Source of the DNA: Mycolicibacterium sp.
GTDB taxonomy: Bacteria > Actinomycetota > Actinomycetes > Mycobacteriales > Mycobacteriaceae
Length of the DNA: 64,000 nucleotides
Assembly (NCBI RefSeq): GCF_016462545.1
Contig: NZ_JAEMTA010000002.1
Span: 21,897-85,896, forward strand
Direction of reading: 5' to 3'
Shown: positions 45,751-54,729 of the stretch, in pieces
Position numbering within the stretch: position 1 is the first letter of the stretch
How the letters are laid out: each line of letters opens with the position of its first letter
Made by a program: the position numbers and the translations under genes
Notes under the pieces: model-generated
Told to the model about the DNA's origin: nothing
Seen by the model: the letters and a program-made list of their open reading frames with translations, nothing else
Database searches by the model: none

Positions 45751-46689
45751 ATGGTTGGACCATTGCGGGAAAGCAATCCTTTTTTTTCGGTAATAATTCC
45801 GGTTTACAATCGCGCGCATCGGGTTCGTCATGTTCTAGAATCAGTCAAATCGCAGACATTCGAACACTTCGAATGCTTGATTATCGATGACGGTTCCGCA
45901 GACGGCGAGTATTTGGCGGCGGTCGTGTCTTCGCTTGACGATGCAAGATTTCAGTACCTGCGTCAGGATAATCATGGTGCGGCGAGCGCACGGAATCTTG
46001 GAATCGACATGGCGCGTGGTACCTATATTGCGTTCCTTGATTCGGACGACATATTTCTGCCCCAAAAATTGGATAAAGCTGCGATGATAATCGATTGCAC
46101 AGAAGGCGATGTCTTCATCTATTCGCAGATGCTTTTTGATCGTGGAGTAGGCAAGATGTGGATCAGGCCTCAACGCGGCGCTTTGGTTGGGGAGCGGATC
46201 GATGAGTATCTCTTCGTTCAACGTGGATGGATTTTGACATCTTCAGTGGTGTTGCCTACATCGGTTGCTCGGCAAGTGCGGTTCGACGACAGCTTGCCGT
46301 CGTCGCAAGATGCCGATTTCGTTATTCGCGTGGCGAACGTGGGTACGCCAATGTTCTTCGTGCCGGAGCCACTCGTAATAATTGACGACAGACCTAGTGA
46401 TCTTCGCGTTTCAAAGAATGTTAACTATCAGCCGCTGCTGGATTGGATTAGTCGCATGAGAGGGCTGAAAGTATCGGAGCGATCATATTGGGCGTATCGC
46501 GGGTGGCATGCTGCACGCGCCGTAGCAGCTTCGAACCGTTGCTACGCTATTGGTCTTTTTCTTCAGTCCTTGGTGCGCGGCGCGTACCCGCCTTCCAAAG
46601 CGACGGTAATCTTTGCGCAAATCGCGATTCCGCAACCTTTTTATCAGGCTATTGCTAATTTGGTGGTTCGATTGCGCGGGCAAACGTGA
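45751..46689 (+). CDS. Glycosyltransferase family 2
   Basis: 312 residues from ATG 45751 (in-frame starts at 45676 and 45748 exist; GGTGG lies upstream of this one). GT-A fold: FFSVIIPVYNRAHRVRHVL, LIIDDGSADG, GAASARNLGIDMARGTYI, and the metal-binding AFLDSDD. Later SSQDADFVIRVANVG is the usual acceptor-side acidic motif. Likely an inverting transferase on the repeat unit. This is the most AT-rich gene of the locus, with long T runs at its 5' end, pointing to separate origin. Confidence 0.87.
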   Translation: MVGPLRESNPFFSVIIPVYNRAHRVRHVLESVKSQTFEHFECLIIDDGSADGEYLAAVVSSLDDARFQYLRQDNHGAASARNLGIDMARGTYIAFLDSDDIFLPQKLDKAAMIIDCTEGDVFIYSQMLFDRGVGKMWIRPQRGALVGERIDEYLFVQRGWILTSSVVLPTSVARQVRFDDSLPSSQDADFVIRVANVGTPMFFVPEPLVIIDDRPSDLRVSKNVNYQPLLDWISRMRGLKVSERSYWAYRGWHAARAVAASNRCYAIGLFLQSLVRGAYPPSKATVIFAQIAIPQPFYQAIANLVVRLRGQT

Positions 46690-46858
46690 CTGAAATTGAT
46701 TTATTTTTTCAGCCTGCGATAGGGATTGAGGCCTCCGGTCACGGCTGCGAATGTCGGGGAGGCAAGTGATTGCTCACGCCTGTTGCTAGCGTCACACACT
46801 GCAGTATCTCCGTCGTACAGATTGACGCGGCTGCTGTTACGCTGAGATTCTGCACGCT

Positions 46859-47767
46859 TTGCGGTCGGGAGTCTCCGGCTGGCTCGGAGTCTCGATCGCA
46901 TTGAACTATTTTGGGTATCCACAAGGGGGAGTGGAGGAGAACTTGCGGCGTGCTCAACATCTGTTGCTTACGAAATTCAATGCGCCCCTTGCAGATTCGG
47001 CTGGCGAACGACCAGGTTTGAATCGCGAGTGGCTAGATATGCGCCTTGATCTGTTTGAGCGCTGGCCGCTGCGGTCGGTTCGCGGCCAGAGTCGCGCCGC
47101 GGACGAGTGGTTGATATTCGTGGATTCCGATACCGCCGTCGATTATCTTGAGAACTTGGCAGAGGTGATCTCCGGAGACGCGACGATCGTAGGGGTATCG
47201 GGCCCTCTCACTGACGATCGAATAGCCGCATACGTGGCAGCTCACCTGTTGGATCGCGGTGGACTACTTATCACTACACGACTCGACAGTGATGACGCCT
47301 TGGCCTCGGACTATGTGGAACGCATACATGCGGTAGCCGATTCGGGGTGGCGGGGATTCGTCAACCCGCGAACGGGCTTCCAACTGGTTGGCGATTCGGT
47401 GCTGAAGCGCTGGGATAGCAGCGGGCCGTTCATGAGCTATTTGGAGGATTTGCAGCCGGGGTCACTTCCGAGGACAGTGCTGTCTATCGAGCACTACCAG
47501 GCTCATCTCGCGGGACCGGTAAAGCAACTTGGCGGCAAACCGTCCTGGCTTCAGGTAGTTCACGGCCGAAACCTTGCAAATAGCGCAGAGGGCGTGAGGT
47601 GGAGCCGAGCGAAAGCCGCCAAGGCCATGGGGCTTGAACTCCCCGAGCCCACAGGGGCGTCAACCCCGCTTCTCTCGCCGATCGCGGCACAGCTGGCGCG
47701 CGAAGCGAAGTGGCAGATCCGCCGTCATAGCAGGCGCCGACGGGACGCGCGTGACAGAACGGCCTAA
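46859..47767 (+). CDS. Glycosyltransferase, putative rhamnosyltransferase (PF11316-like)
   Basis: 302 residues from TTG 46859; the in-frame stop at 46823 limits the N-terminus, so the start is uncertain. The family pattern is clear: RLDLFERWPLRSVRGQ-like segment, ADEWLIFVDSDTAVDYL, LLITTRLDSDDALASDYVER, NPRTGFQLVGDS and KPSWLQVVHGRNLANS. TTRLDSDDA carries the metal-binding acidic motif. Members are annotated as rhamnosyltransferases, but donor specificity is not proven. About 170 bases from the GT2 gene. Confidence 0.78.
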   Translation: MRSGVSGWLGVSIALNYFGYPQGGVEENLRRAQHLLLTKFNAPLADSAGERPGLNREWLDMRLDLFERWPLRSVRGQSRAADEWLIFVDSDTAVDYLENLAEVISGDATIVGVSGPLTDDRIAAYVAAHLLDRGGLLITTRLDSDDALASDYVERIHAVADSGWRGFVNPRTGFQLVGDSVLKRWDSSGPFMSYLEDLQPGSLPRTVLSIEHYQAHLAGPVKQLGGKPSWLQVVHGRNLANSAEGVRWSRAKAAKAMGLELPEPTGASTPLLSPIAAQLAREAKWQIRRHSRRRRDARDRTA

Positions 47768-47961
47768 TCAGACGGTTCGGGCGATCTCTTCTCGCTTGGT
47801 GAGTGCAACAGCGGGTGCCGAAGCACGGCAGTCGGCGCGAATCGACCTCAGACTGTTGCGGGGCTTCCCCCATCGATCCGACATACCGAGTGAGGTTTGC
47901 CGGTCATGTACGATCCCGGTGCATGGCCCGGGGAGGGGCTCCGGCTCTCGGGGAGATTCGC

Positions 47962-49338
47962 ATGACGCGGACACGCGCTAGGGCGCAGCGCCTCCTCGGA
48001 CCCGGTCGCCTGCCAGGGGTACTCGGTCTAGGCGTCGTTGCTACTCGCCTGCCGTTCCTAGGAAGAGGCTATGGAAATGACTCTGACGCATGGCGGGCAA
48101 TAGCTGCAGCACAGCACCTGCTTGATTCTGGCCAGTACATCCCGTCGCGAGCGCCTGGATATCCCCTGCCCGAGTACGTCGATGCGGCCATGATTGCCGC
48201 AGGTCTTGGTTCAAGCTTCTGGATCGGTCTGCTATCGGCGATCCTGTCGGGGGTTGCAACAGTACTGGTGTTTCGGCTCTTTGAATCCCTGGGGCAGACG
48301 CGCGCAATGATAGGGGCGGCATCTTTCGCGTTCACACCCATGGTGTTCCTCGCCAGTGTGAGTGCAATGGACACCATTTGGGGCGCTGTTTTCTTCCTTG
48401 CTGCCACCCTTTGCCTTTTACACCACCGGATCTGGTGGTGTTCGCTATTCCTTGGATTGGCGATAGCGTCGCGGCCCACCTACGTGCTTGCCGTAATCCC
48501 GTTAATACTGCTTTACGTAAAATTCGAGCCGAGGCGATTGGGCAACCTCGCCACCTGGCGACGGCTCCTCCCTGCTGGAATTCTCGCCGGCGTCGTAGCC
48601 GCCGTGTTCTTCGCTCCAGCGGTTATAAGCTTGCGCGCCCGCATTCTTGAAGTAGCTCCGGTCGGGGAGAACCGCTGGATACGCGCTGCCTATTTGGCCT
48701 CGGTTGAACTTTTTGGTGTTCTGGGATTTTTCGCGGTCTGTGCTGCCGCTGCGTCTGCATTGATCCGTCGTCGAGACGTCCACGCCTCCCAGTTTCGCGC
48801 GTCGGACCGATGGGCGTTCACTCTCATAGCCATTTGGGGTGCGCTTTTCCTAGCCTTGCCTCACGACTCGGCCTACCTATTGCCAGCGCTTATTGGCTTG
48901 TACTGGCTGCTGTGCGAGTATGCGTCGAGTATCTCCCTCTCGGTAATGGCCGTAGTACTAGCGCTGTCCTGCTTTGTGCTGCGGATCGATGTCGGCGGAG
49001 TCAGCGTTGCGGGGCCAGCTTTCTGGAACATCGAGCTACAGGAGCAACGCACTTGTGTGGGTCGACTGGTGGCGGCCAAACTGAGGTCGAACCCGCAGTA
49101 CTATGTCATCGCTGGATTTTTGAAACCACAGGTCATCGCCGAAGCAGGCCAGCCCCTCTCCGATCGCGTTCTGTATGCGGTTCGACAACGCGCTGATGGT
49201 CAGTTGCTGGACACCGAACTGGTTCCGATTTCAAGCCAGGCCGAACTGTGGGTAATCGATCAGGTAGCCGAACAACAGAACAGTATTTGGCGCGATACCT
49301 CGCTCACGTCGCATGTCATTGTTACCAATGAATGCTGA
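47962..49338 (+). CDS. GT-C-type membrane glycosyltransferase-like protein
   Basis: 458 residues from ATG 47962, preceded by GGGGAG. About 10 transmembrane helices. The first outer loop has GRGYGNDSDAWRAIAAAQ, with acidic residues placed as in GT-C/ArnT/PMT enzymes. SAMDTIWGAVFFLAATLC and LGLAIASRPTYVLAVIPLIL are typical of this fold, and a soluble C-terminal domain of about 90 residues follows. Such enzymes use polyprenyl-phosphate sugars on the outer side of the membrane. It may decorate the polymer. Donor unknown. Confidence 0.78.
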   Translation: MTRTRARAQRLLGPGRLPGVLGLGVVATRLPFLGRGYGNDSDAWRAIAAAQHLLDSGQYIPSRAPGYPLPEYVDAAMIAAGLGSSFWIGLLSAILSGVATVLVFRLFESLGQTRAMIGAASFAFTPMVFLASVSAMDTIWGAVFFLAATLCLLHHRIWWCSLFLGLAIASRPTYVLAVIPLILLYVKFEPRRLGNLATWRRLLPAGILAGVVAAVFFAPAVISLRARILEVAPVGENRWIRAAYLASVELFGVLGFFAVCAAAASALIRRRDVHASQFRASDRWAFTLIAIWGALFLALPHDSAYLLPALIGLYWLLCEYASSISLSVMAVVLALSCFVLRIDVGGVSVAGPAFWNIELQEQRTCVGRLVAAKLRSNPQYYVIAGFLKPQVIAEAGQPLSDRVLYAVRQRADGQLLDTELVPISSQAELWVIDQVAEQQNSIWRDTSLTSHVIVTNEC

Positions 49339-49559
49339 TCCCAATGTTGGGCTTGGCCGTCGAATGGTGTGGTCGCTGTTGACGACGGGACGTTTTCAAA
49401 GGACGGTCGCAACACGTCTCTAGATTTGAAGGTTGTGTTGACATCGCCGCATCGGGTGAGAGGGGCCGGGGCGTCGCCCGCGGTCGGCCAAGCGTCAGCG
49501 TTTCGTGGAGCTACGAACTCGCGGGGTGGAGTGTGCTCGCCGTGGCCCGCGACGTGGGT

Positions 49560-49977
49560 GTGTCGCGTTGCTCGGGGACGAACTTGGCGCTCGGTCCCAA
49601 CGTATATAGCAACCATGTTGTGTTCGGCTTCGTGGCGCCGCTGGACCGCCTCGCGGCCCGACAGATTACCTCGGCGTTATGGTCACCGAGGTTTTGCTTC
49701 GGCGGTGCAGCCCCTAATAGATCAGCCGCCACCTGCGCCACCGCTCGCTTCTACGCAGCGGCCAGCATCACCGCCGAGCGCACCAGCGATAGCAGCGCCG
49801 GCGGGGCTGCTTCCACCAGCCGATGCACACTAAGCCTCGGCCGGCCTCTCCCCCGGCCGAGTGGTCTGAAGCCGGGCATTTCGGAGAGCGACCTGATCGT
49901 CGGCGCCGACCACCTCTTGGCGATCGGCACCTCGTCGGACGCAAGACCCGGATGTCGCGCGTGGTGCATCTGCTCCG
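49560..49977 (+). pseudogene. Decayed IS30-family transposase remnant
   Basis: Scattered over frames are FVAPLDRLAARQI (N-terminal region of IS30-type transposases) and an ISESDLIVGADHLLAIGT segment that resembles the G-H-W-E-x-D-L-I DDE start. KTRMSRVVHLL then follows in another frame. Stops and shifts interrupt all frames, so it cannot be active. The stretch 49339-49559 before it has no gene I can support. Confidence 0.55.
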
Positions 49978-50285
49978 AAGTGGCCCAACCATCGTGCGAG
50001 CCGACCGCAGCATGAAGTTTACGTCCCGGCGCTTCGGAGAAAACATGCGGCGTTGGGGCCTCCTGGGCTCGTTCGGGACCGTGGGCGACTGCTTCGATAA
50101 TGCCGCCGGAGTCGTTCTGGGCGCGGATGCAGGTCGAGTTGCTCAACACTCGCAGTGAGGCAACCGTGGCTGATTTAGCTGCTGTCGTGGCCAATTACGT
50201 CGACAACTTCTACAACGTCGAACGCTGTGACAGCTACCTCGGTAAGATGAGCCCCACAGAGTCTGAGACACTCTGGGCGTCCCCC
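49978..50285 (+). pseudogene. IS3-family transposase OrfB 3' remnant with frameshift
   Basis: IVRADRSMKFTSRRFGENM, then GLLGSFGTVGDCFDNAA in one frame, and ESFWARMQVELLNTRSEA, ADLAAVVANYVDNFYNVE, SYLGKMSPTESETLW in another. Together they form the C-terminal DDE part of an IS3 OrfB. The shift is explained by two missing bases (AT of the ATG in the usual GCCGCCATGGAG) at 50107/50108. It abuts the IS30 remnant directly. Confidence 0.75.
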
Positions 50286-50344
50286 TATTCGATACCCCAA
50301 CCCGAACAACCACGGCTTGGAACTGCGGGAACGGATCAGTTGGA

Positions 50345-50545
50345 CTCATGCAGTGGGAAAGCGCCAACCGGATTAGGAAGGAGTGCCTCAACACCAACCT
50401 CTGGAACACCCCGTTCCAGCCCTGCGTGGTGAATCTTGACTTCAAGAGCGAGCACAACCACCCCACCAGTACCATCGATTTTGTTCCCGCCGTATCTCGC
50501 CGCTGCTCAGCCGCTCGCTCCCCCTTAATGCAACGATCTGGGTGA
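50345..50545 (+). pseudogene. Second IS3-like transposase C-terminal fragment
   Basis: SANRIRKECLNTNLWNTPFQ followed by VVNLDFKSEHNH matches the NRLRxECLN...WNT...F...VVIxDFKxEHNHxHRHSALGY end of IS3-group transposases. The rest is degraded, and the N-terminal catalytic parts are absent. With the two preceding remnants it makes a nested IS graveyard. 50546-50827 holds no gene I can support. Confidence 0.6.
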
Positions 50546-50827
50546 CTATCGCAAGAAAATTCTTGCGCCCCAAGAAAGATCCACGATGGCGAGTGACCTT
50601 CCGTCGTACGAGCGTACGGCGACCTTCTAGACGGCTTTACGTTCACCCGCTGACCAGGGAACGTCACGCCGACCAATCGGCGCGATATCGCGTTCGAATC
50701 GACAGCACGTAGCGAGACCTGCCGCTGGGGCTCTGCATAAGCTCCCCGAGCGACTCGGCTGGGATGTGACCAACCGCGCCTGGCGTTCAATTTGAGTAGG
50801 CATGGCGCATGAAAGAGGAGGTTCTAG

Positions 50828-51637
50828 TTGAGGTTGATCAGCGCCATGATCGGAGCTGTGCTGGCGGCGACATGGATGTTAAACCCTCCTCTTGCCGTGG
50901 CGGATTCGCCAACCCAAATTTCCGGCAATTGGAAGTCCTACCTGCAAAACCCTTATGAAGTCTATTTGGACATGTGGGGTCTCAACATCCCTAACAGAGA
51001 ATCTCTGAAATCCAATGTCGACATGTTGGTGTGGCCCAGCGAGTTTCCCAACAACACCAAAATCCGTTGGGACGTGACGCCTGACCCCGATGGGCTCGGG
51101 GTGAACGGCTATCTGCAACTGGCTTACGGCAACTACGACGACAACGCATTCGCGATACCGGGTGGCCCTAAGCAGATAAAGAACATCACCGCTATGGCGA
51201 TCGACGCCGACTGGGTCTATGCAGGCGACCCCGCGGGAATGTTATCTGAGACCTGGCTGACTAGCACCAGTCACGCTCTTGGCGGTAACAGCGCCGGATC
51301 GCTGGCTGAGGTGGGTTTCGCTAGCAAAGTTCCGGCAAGCGATCTGGACTGGGTTAACGGCTTACCGACGGTTGGCACCTTCTCGGACTCAAAGGGCGTC
51401 ACGTGGACGGTCAAGGTCAAAGAATCGAACCAGCAAGGCTCTCCGTATTACTACGCCTACCGCGACGGGCTCGTCGATCACCACGGCACGCTCGACTTCA
51501 AGAGCTACTTCACCTTCCTAGTCGGCGCGGGCAAGCTCACCGGTAATGAGTACTTCAACGGGGTGGCCTATGGGGTTGAGCCATCCAGTGGGGCTGCCAG
51601 TCTGACCATCACTCGCTTCACTCCCACCTATGCGTGA
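50828..51637 (+). CDS. Secreted beta-sandwich protein, possible GH12-like glycoside hydrolase
   Basis: 269 residues from a TTG (50828) closely after GAGGAGG. A signal peptide covers about residues 1-25 (ending AVADSP). The rest is beta-rich with many Trp/Tyr: NPYEVYLDMWGLNIPN, AMAIDADWVYAGDPAG, GSLAEVGFASKV, FKSYFTFLVGAGKLTGNEYF and VAYGVEPSSGAASLTI. The order resembles the GH12 fold, with Glu in AEVGF and GVEPSSG in positions where the catalytic pair might fall. This is inference. A role in trimming the exopolysaccharide would fit the locus. Confidence 0.6.
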   Translation: MRLISAMIGAVLAATWMLNPPLAVADSPTQISGNWKSYLQNPYEVYLDMWGLNIPNRESLKSNVDMLVWPSEFPNNTKIRWDVTPDPDGLGVNGYLQLAYGNYDDNAFAIPGGPKQIKNITAMAIDADWVYAGDPAGMLSETWLTSTSHALGGNSAGSLAEVGFASKVPASDLDWVNGLPTVGTFSDSKGVTWTVKVKESNQQGSPYYYAYRDGLVDHHGTLDFKSYFTFLVGAGKLTGNEYFNGVAYGVEPSSGAASLTITRFTPTYA

Positions 51638-51904
51638 TGCGGTGCATAGCCTGAACCGCCCCGCGTTTGATACGCACCTCCTTTCTTGGGAATATGCTCA
51701 TGTCGACGTGTTTGCATCCAGGACGTCTTTAAAGATTCGTCATCGGTGTCAGTTCCGATTGAATTGTGAGCAGCCTGTTCCGGAATCACCTGCTCAGTTT
51801 TACCGGAATTGACATAGGGACATGATTGGCGGACAACCCGCGGCTGCAACGGGTTCGCGGTGTCCAACCCAGACCTTCCGGAGTCAGAATCCGATATTGC
51901 AGCG
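51638..51904. other. Stretch without a supported gene
   Basis: About 270 bases between the secreted GH12-like gene and the IS481 remnant, and the first part of a 620-base gene-free interval. Only short frames with no recognisable protein were seen on either strand. Confidence 0.4.
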
Positions 51905-52200
51905 CGAGTCACTGTCGAGATTCGACTGCGCGCTACGACTGAAATCAACGACGGCGCACCCGGGTGAGGTTGCCGAACGATACGGCGTTGCGCGGTGCGG
52001 CAGACGGTTACGGCACGGCGCTAGCGGTACGAGGTCGGCGGCCTAGACGCTCTGGCCGTTCTTGCGCCGCCCGCACTCCAGCCCTGGCCGGGTCGCTCCT
52101 GTTGTTGACTACGCTCGTCGAAATTCCCCGGTGGTGCGCACCGCGATCGACCACGGACGCGGCCAACCGGTCGACTCACATAGCCCTGACAGTGCATGAA
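51905..52200 (+). pseudogene. Decayed IS481-family transposase remnant
   Basis: The sequence around 51915-52000 reads VEIRLRATTEINDGAPG, then after a shift GEVAERYGVARCGRRL, and further on RRPHSSPGRVAP. This follows the N-terminal helix-turn-helix and linker of IS481-type transposases (VExRYRAxxEVxDGAPVxEVAERYGVSRQ ... RPHSSPHRVAPEV). Frames are broken and the DDE core is missing. Confidence 0.6.
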
Positions 52201-52260
52201 ACCCGAGATGGTTCAGTCCGCGCGCCGTTGGGGAAACCAAGTCCGGCTGTCGTGACTCTC

Positions 52261-54420
52261 TCACCGCGATCCAGTCATCGGCGTGCCCAATGCACGTCGG
52301 ATTTCGTCCGCGATCGCTGGTGCGAGCGTCTTCACAAAGGTCGCAGTTAAGTGCGCATTGGTGTCGCGGTACACGATTACATTGCCGATGACTGATGGGC
52401 AACGGTCGGCCGTGCAGTAGTACGGCGTTAAATCAATTACGGCGGCTTCCGGGACGAGAGACGTGGCAGAAACCAAAGGATCGGGGTGCGCGAAGCCTTC
52501 TGCACGCGAGGTCCCGCACTCGCCGGTTCGGTCACCGCCGAGGCTGACTCGCGTGAGGCAAGCAATTGAATCCTCGCTCACCTGTGGATTGTCGGCGATG
52601 ACCGCGATTCGACTGCCGGCGGCGAGCACAGGGGCCCAAACCTTCTGAAAGTCGGCAGGCTCGCCGCCGTATAAACGAACGGACGTAGTGAGGACGAGTG
52701 CCGGGGGATTAGAGAGGAGCGCTGTTTGAATCTCATCCATCGGGCAATCGTGCGGCGGTGCGAACCGCCACTGGCAGCCGTCGCCGACGTACGTTGTGAG
52801 CTGCCACTTGTTCGCGATGAGGACTTGCTGGAGGGCAGGGATAAGCGCTTCCGCGTGCGAGTCACCTATAAGGGCGATGCGTGTGGTGTCGGGACCTCCG
52901 TAGCCGAAGTTGCAGGATCGGATCCGCACCTCGTCCTTGGTGCGCCAGCAGTTTTCAGTCCCGCTTTTATCTTGAGCGAACGTGTCGACGCTTGGACGCA
53001 AGGGCACGTCTGGGTTGCGCATCACACAACCCGCCGTGATCATCGCGGGCGCTCCGAAGCACGGATCGATCTTGGCTGCGGGCGAAGGTACCGTCGTTTT
53101 CGTCACAAGCTGCTGATACGCCTCCGCCCCTTGAGACTCCTTCGCCGCTTCAGACAGCTTGTCGTCGTACTGAATGTAGGAAATCGACATCACGACAGCC
53201 ACAACTATCAACGCACCAACGAATCCCCAGCCTGATGTAGTCAATTTAGGTTTTTTACGGCCGCGACGTGCGGACGTGTCAAGCAACCAATTCGATTTCC
53301 GGATCGGGTCTTCATAAAAGTGATATGTGATCACAGTAAGTCCCAGTGCCACAGCAAGCGCAATGCCGTATAGCAATCTCCCTTTGGGAAAGATTGTCAA
53401 CAACAGCATGATCACCGGCCAGTGCCAGAGGTATAGTGTGTAGCTCGTATCGCCGAAGTATCGGGCAACCGGATTGGTCAAGGGGAACATTCCGCGAACA
53501 TCCGCGCCCTGGAACGACGCGACGATCAGCCCTGTTGAAAGTACAGGCATACCCGCCCACGGCGCAGGAAACTGAACCGTCGAATCGATTAAGAATAGAG
53601 ACCCAATTACACCTGCGAGGCCGAGGTAGGCCAGCACTGGCCGGATTGCAGTAGGTATACGTGCGAGCCAAGGCCCACCTATTGCCACTAACGCGCCGAC
53701 GCCGAGTTCCCACACCCGGGTGAACGTGGAGAAGTAAGCTCCGTTCGGATCATTGGCCGACATGAGCATTGCCCATCCGAACGATGCCGCGACTACGATT
53801 GCCATCGCTCCGAATAGTGCCAGTAGACGTGTCGACGAACGTCCGCTACCACGAAACCTTCGGGTGAGCGCGAAAATCACCACGATTACGACGGGCCAGA
53901 TGAAGTAAAACTGCTCCTCAATAGACAGCGACCAGTAGTGCTGCAACGGTGACGGCGGCTGACCCTGCTGGAAGTAGTCAGCGCCGACCGCTTGAAATCG
54001 GATATTTGCCGCGAACACTGCAGCGTACAAACCGTCGACAAGCGTCTCTTTTGCGCGAATCGCAGGAAACAGAACGTAGGAACCAATGACCGTCACCACC
54101 AGCACGAGCAATGCGGACGGCAGGATTCGCTTTACTCGGCGGATGTAGAAGTCTCGGAAGGACAGCCGTCCGGTGGTGGTCCGCTCCCGTATGAGTAGTC
54201 CGGAGATGAAAAATCCACTTAGAACAAAGAATACATCGACACCGACGAAGCCACCTGATGGCCAGCTGACCAGATGGTCCGCAACGACGGATAGAACTGC
54301 GATCGCCCTCATGCCTTGAAGGTCGGGACGTCGACCGCTTGCTGCGGCACGACTTAGCTGTTCATGGCTATCTGTTGCGTCGCGCGCCGCGCCAACAGAA
54401 AGCCCCCCCCGGGACGTCAT
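52261..54420 (-). CDS. Acyltransferase 3 (OafA/YrhL-like) with C-terminal SGNH domain
   Basis: 719 residues. The N-terminal membrane acyltransferase domain (about 30-400, roughly ten helices) has RRPDLQGMRAIAVLSVVADH with the catalytic His, GGFVGVDVFFVLSGFFISGL and FYIRRVKRILPSALLVL. The outer SGNH domain (about 520-719) has RIALIGDSHAEALIPALQQV with the nucleophilic Ser and TNAHLTATFVKTL near the end for the Asp/His pair. OafA-SGNH proteins O-acylate exported glycans. It is transcribed against the first half of the locus, with the IS remnants between. Confidence 0.9.
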   Translation of the reverse strand: MTSRGGLSVGAARDATDSHEQLSRAAASGRRPDLQGMRAIAVLSVVADHLVSWPSGGFVGVDVFFVLSGFFISGLLIRERTTTGRLSFRDFYIRRVKRILPSALLVLVVTVIGSYVLFPAIRAKETLVDGLYAAVFAANIRFQAVGADYFQQGQPPSPLQHYWSLSIEEQFYFIWPVVIVVIFALTRRFRGSGRSSTRLLALFGAMAIVVAASFGWAMLMSANDPNGAYFSTFTRVWELGVGALVAIGGPWLARIPTAIRPVLAYLGLAGVIGSLFLIDSTVQFPAPWAGMPVLSTGLIVASFQGADVRGMFPLTNPVARYFGDTSYTLYLWHWPVIMLLLTIFPKGRLLYGIALAVALGLTVITYHFYEDPIRKSNWLLDTSARRGRKKPKLTTSGWGFVGALIVVAVVMSISYIQYDDKLSEAAKESQGAEAYQQLVTKTTVPSPAAKIDPCFGAPAMITAGCVMRNPDVPLRPSVDTFAQDKSGTENCWRTKDEVRIRSCNFGYGGPDTTRIALIGDSHAEALIPALQQVLIANKWQLTTYVGDGCQWRFAPPHDCPMDEIQTALLSNPPALVLTTSVRLYGGEPADFQKVWAPVLAAGSRIAVIADNPQVSEDSIACLTRVSLGGDRTGECGTSRAEGFAHPDPLVSATSLVPEAAVIDLTPYYCTADRCPSVIGNVIVYRDTNAHLTATFVKTLAPAIADEIRRALGTPMTGSR

Positions 54421-54729
54421 GCGTCGGACAATACCACCCCACTATCGTTGGCGCGACAGCGATGATTTTGGCTGCACGTGGCCAGAATTGGCCTAAACGT
54501 TCACCGCGCGAGCTCAGAAAGCAAGAAGGCTGAAACGCTAACGCTTCACCGCCGGAAGAGGCGTTAAACCGGCGTGCTAGCAAATCGCAAGTCGACGCGA
54601 GAAGTTTTGGCGGGCATGTCACTAAGAACCTCGGGCGACGAGGTGTCGACCTTTGTCGCACCGCACCTGACACGCTAGATGATTTTGTTCTGCGATTTCC
54701 TTTTCATGATGCTGCGCGATGCGGCTCTA
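54421..54729. other. Intergenic stretch, no gene seen
   Basis: About 310 bases between the acyltransferase and the Wzz/kinase gene. Short frames only, no recognisable protein. It should hold the acyltransferase promoter; no clear boxes or terminator hairpin were found. Confidence 0.4.

Noticed and set aside
50143..50790. 215-codon minus-strand frame over the IS remnants
   Set aside because: Plus-strand transposase similarity explains the region; the antisense protein shows no motif.
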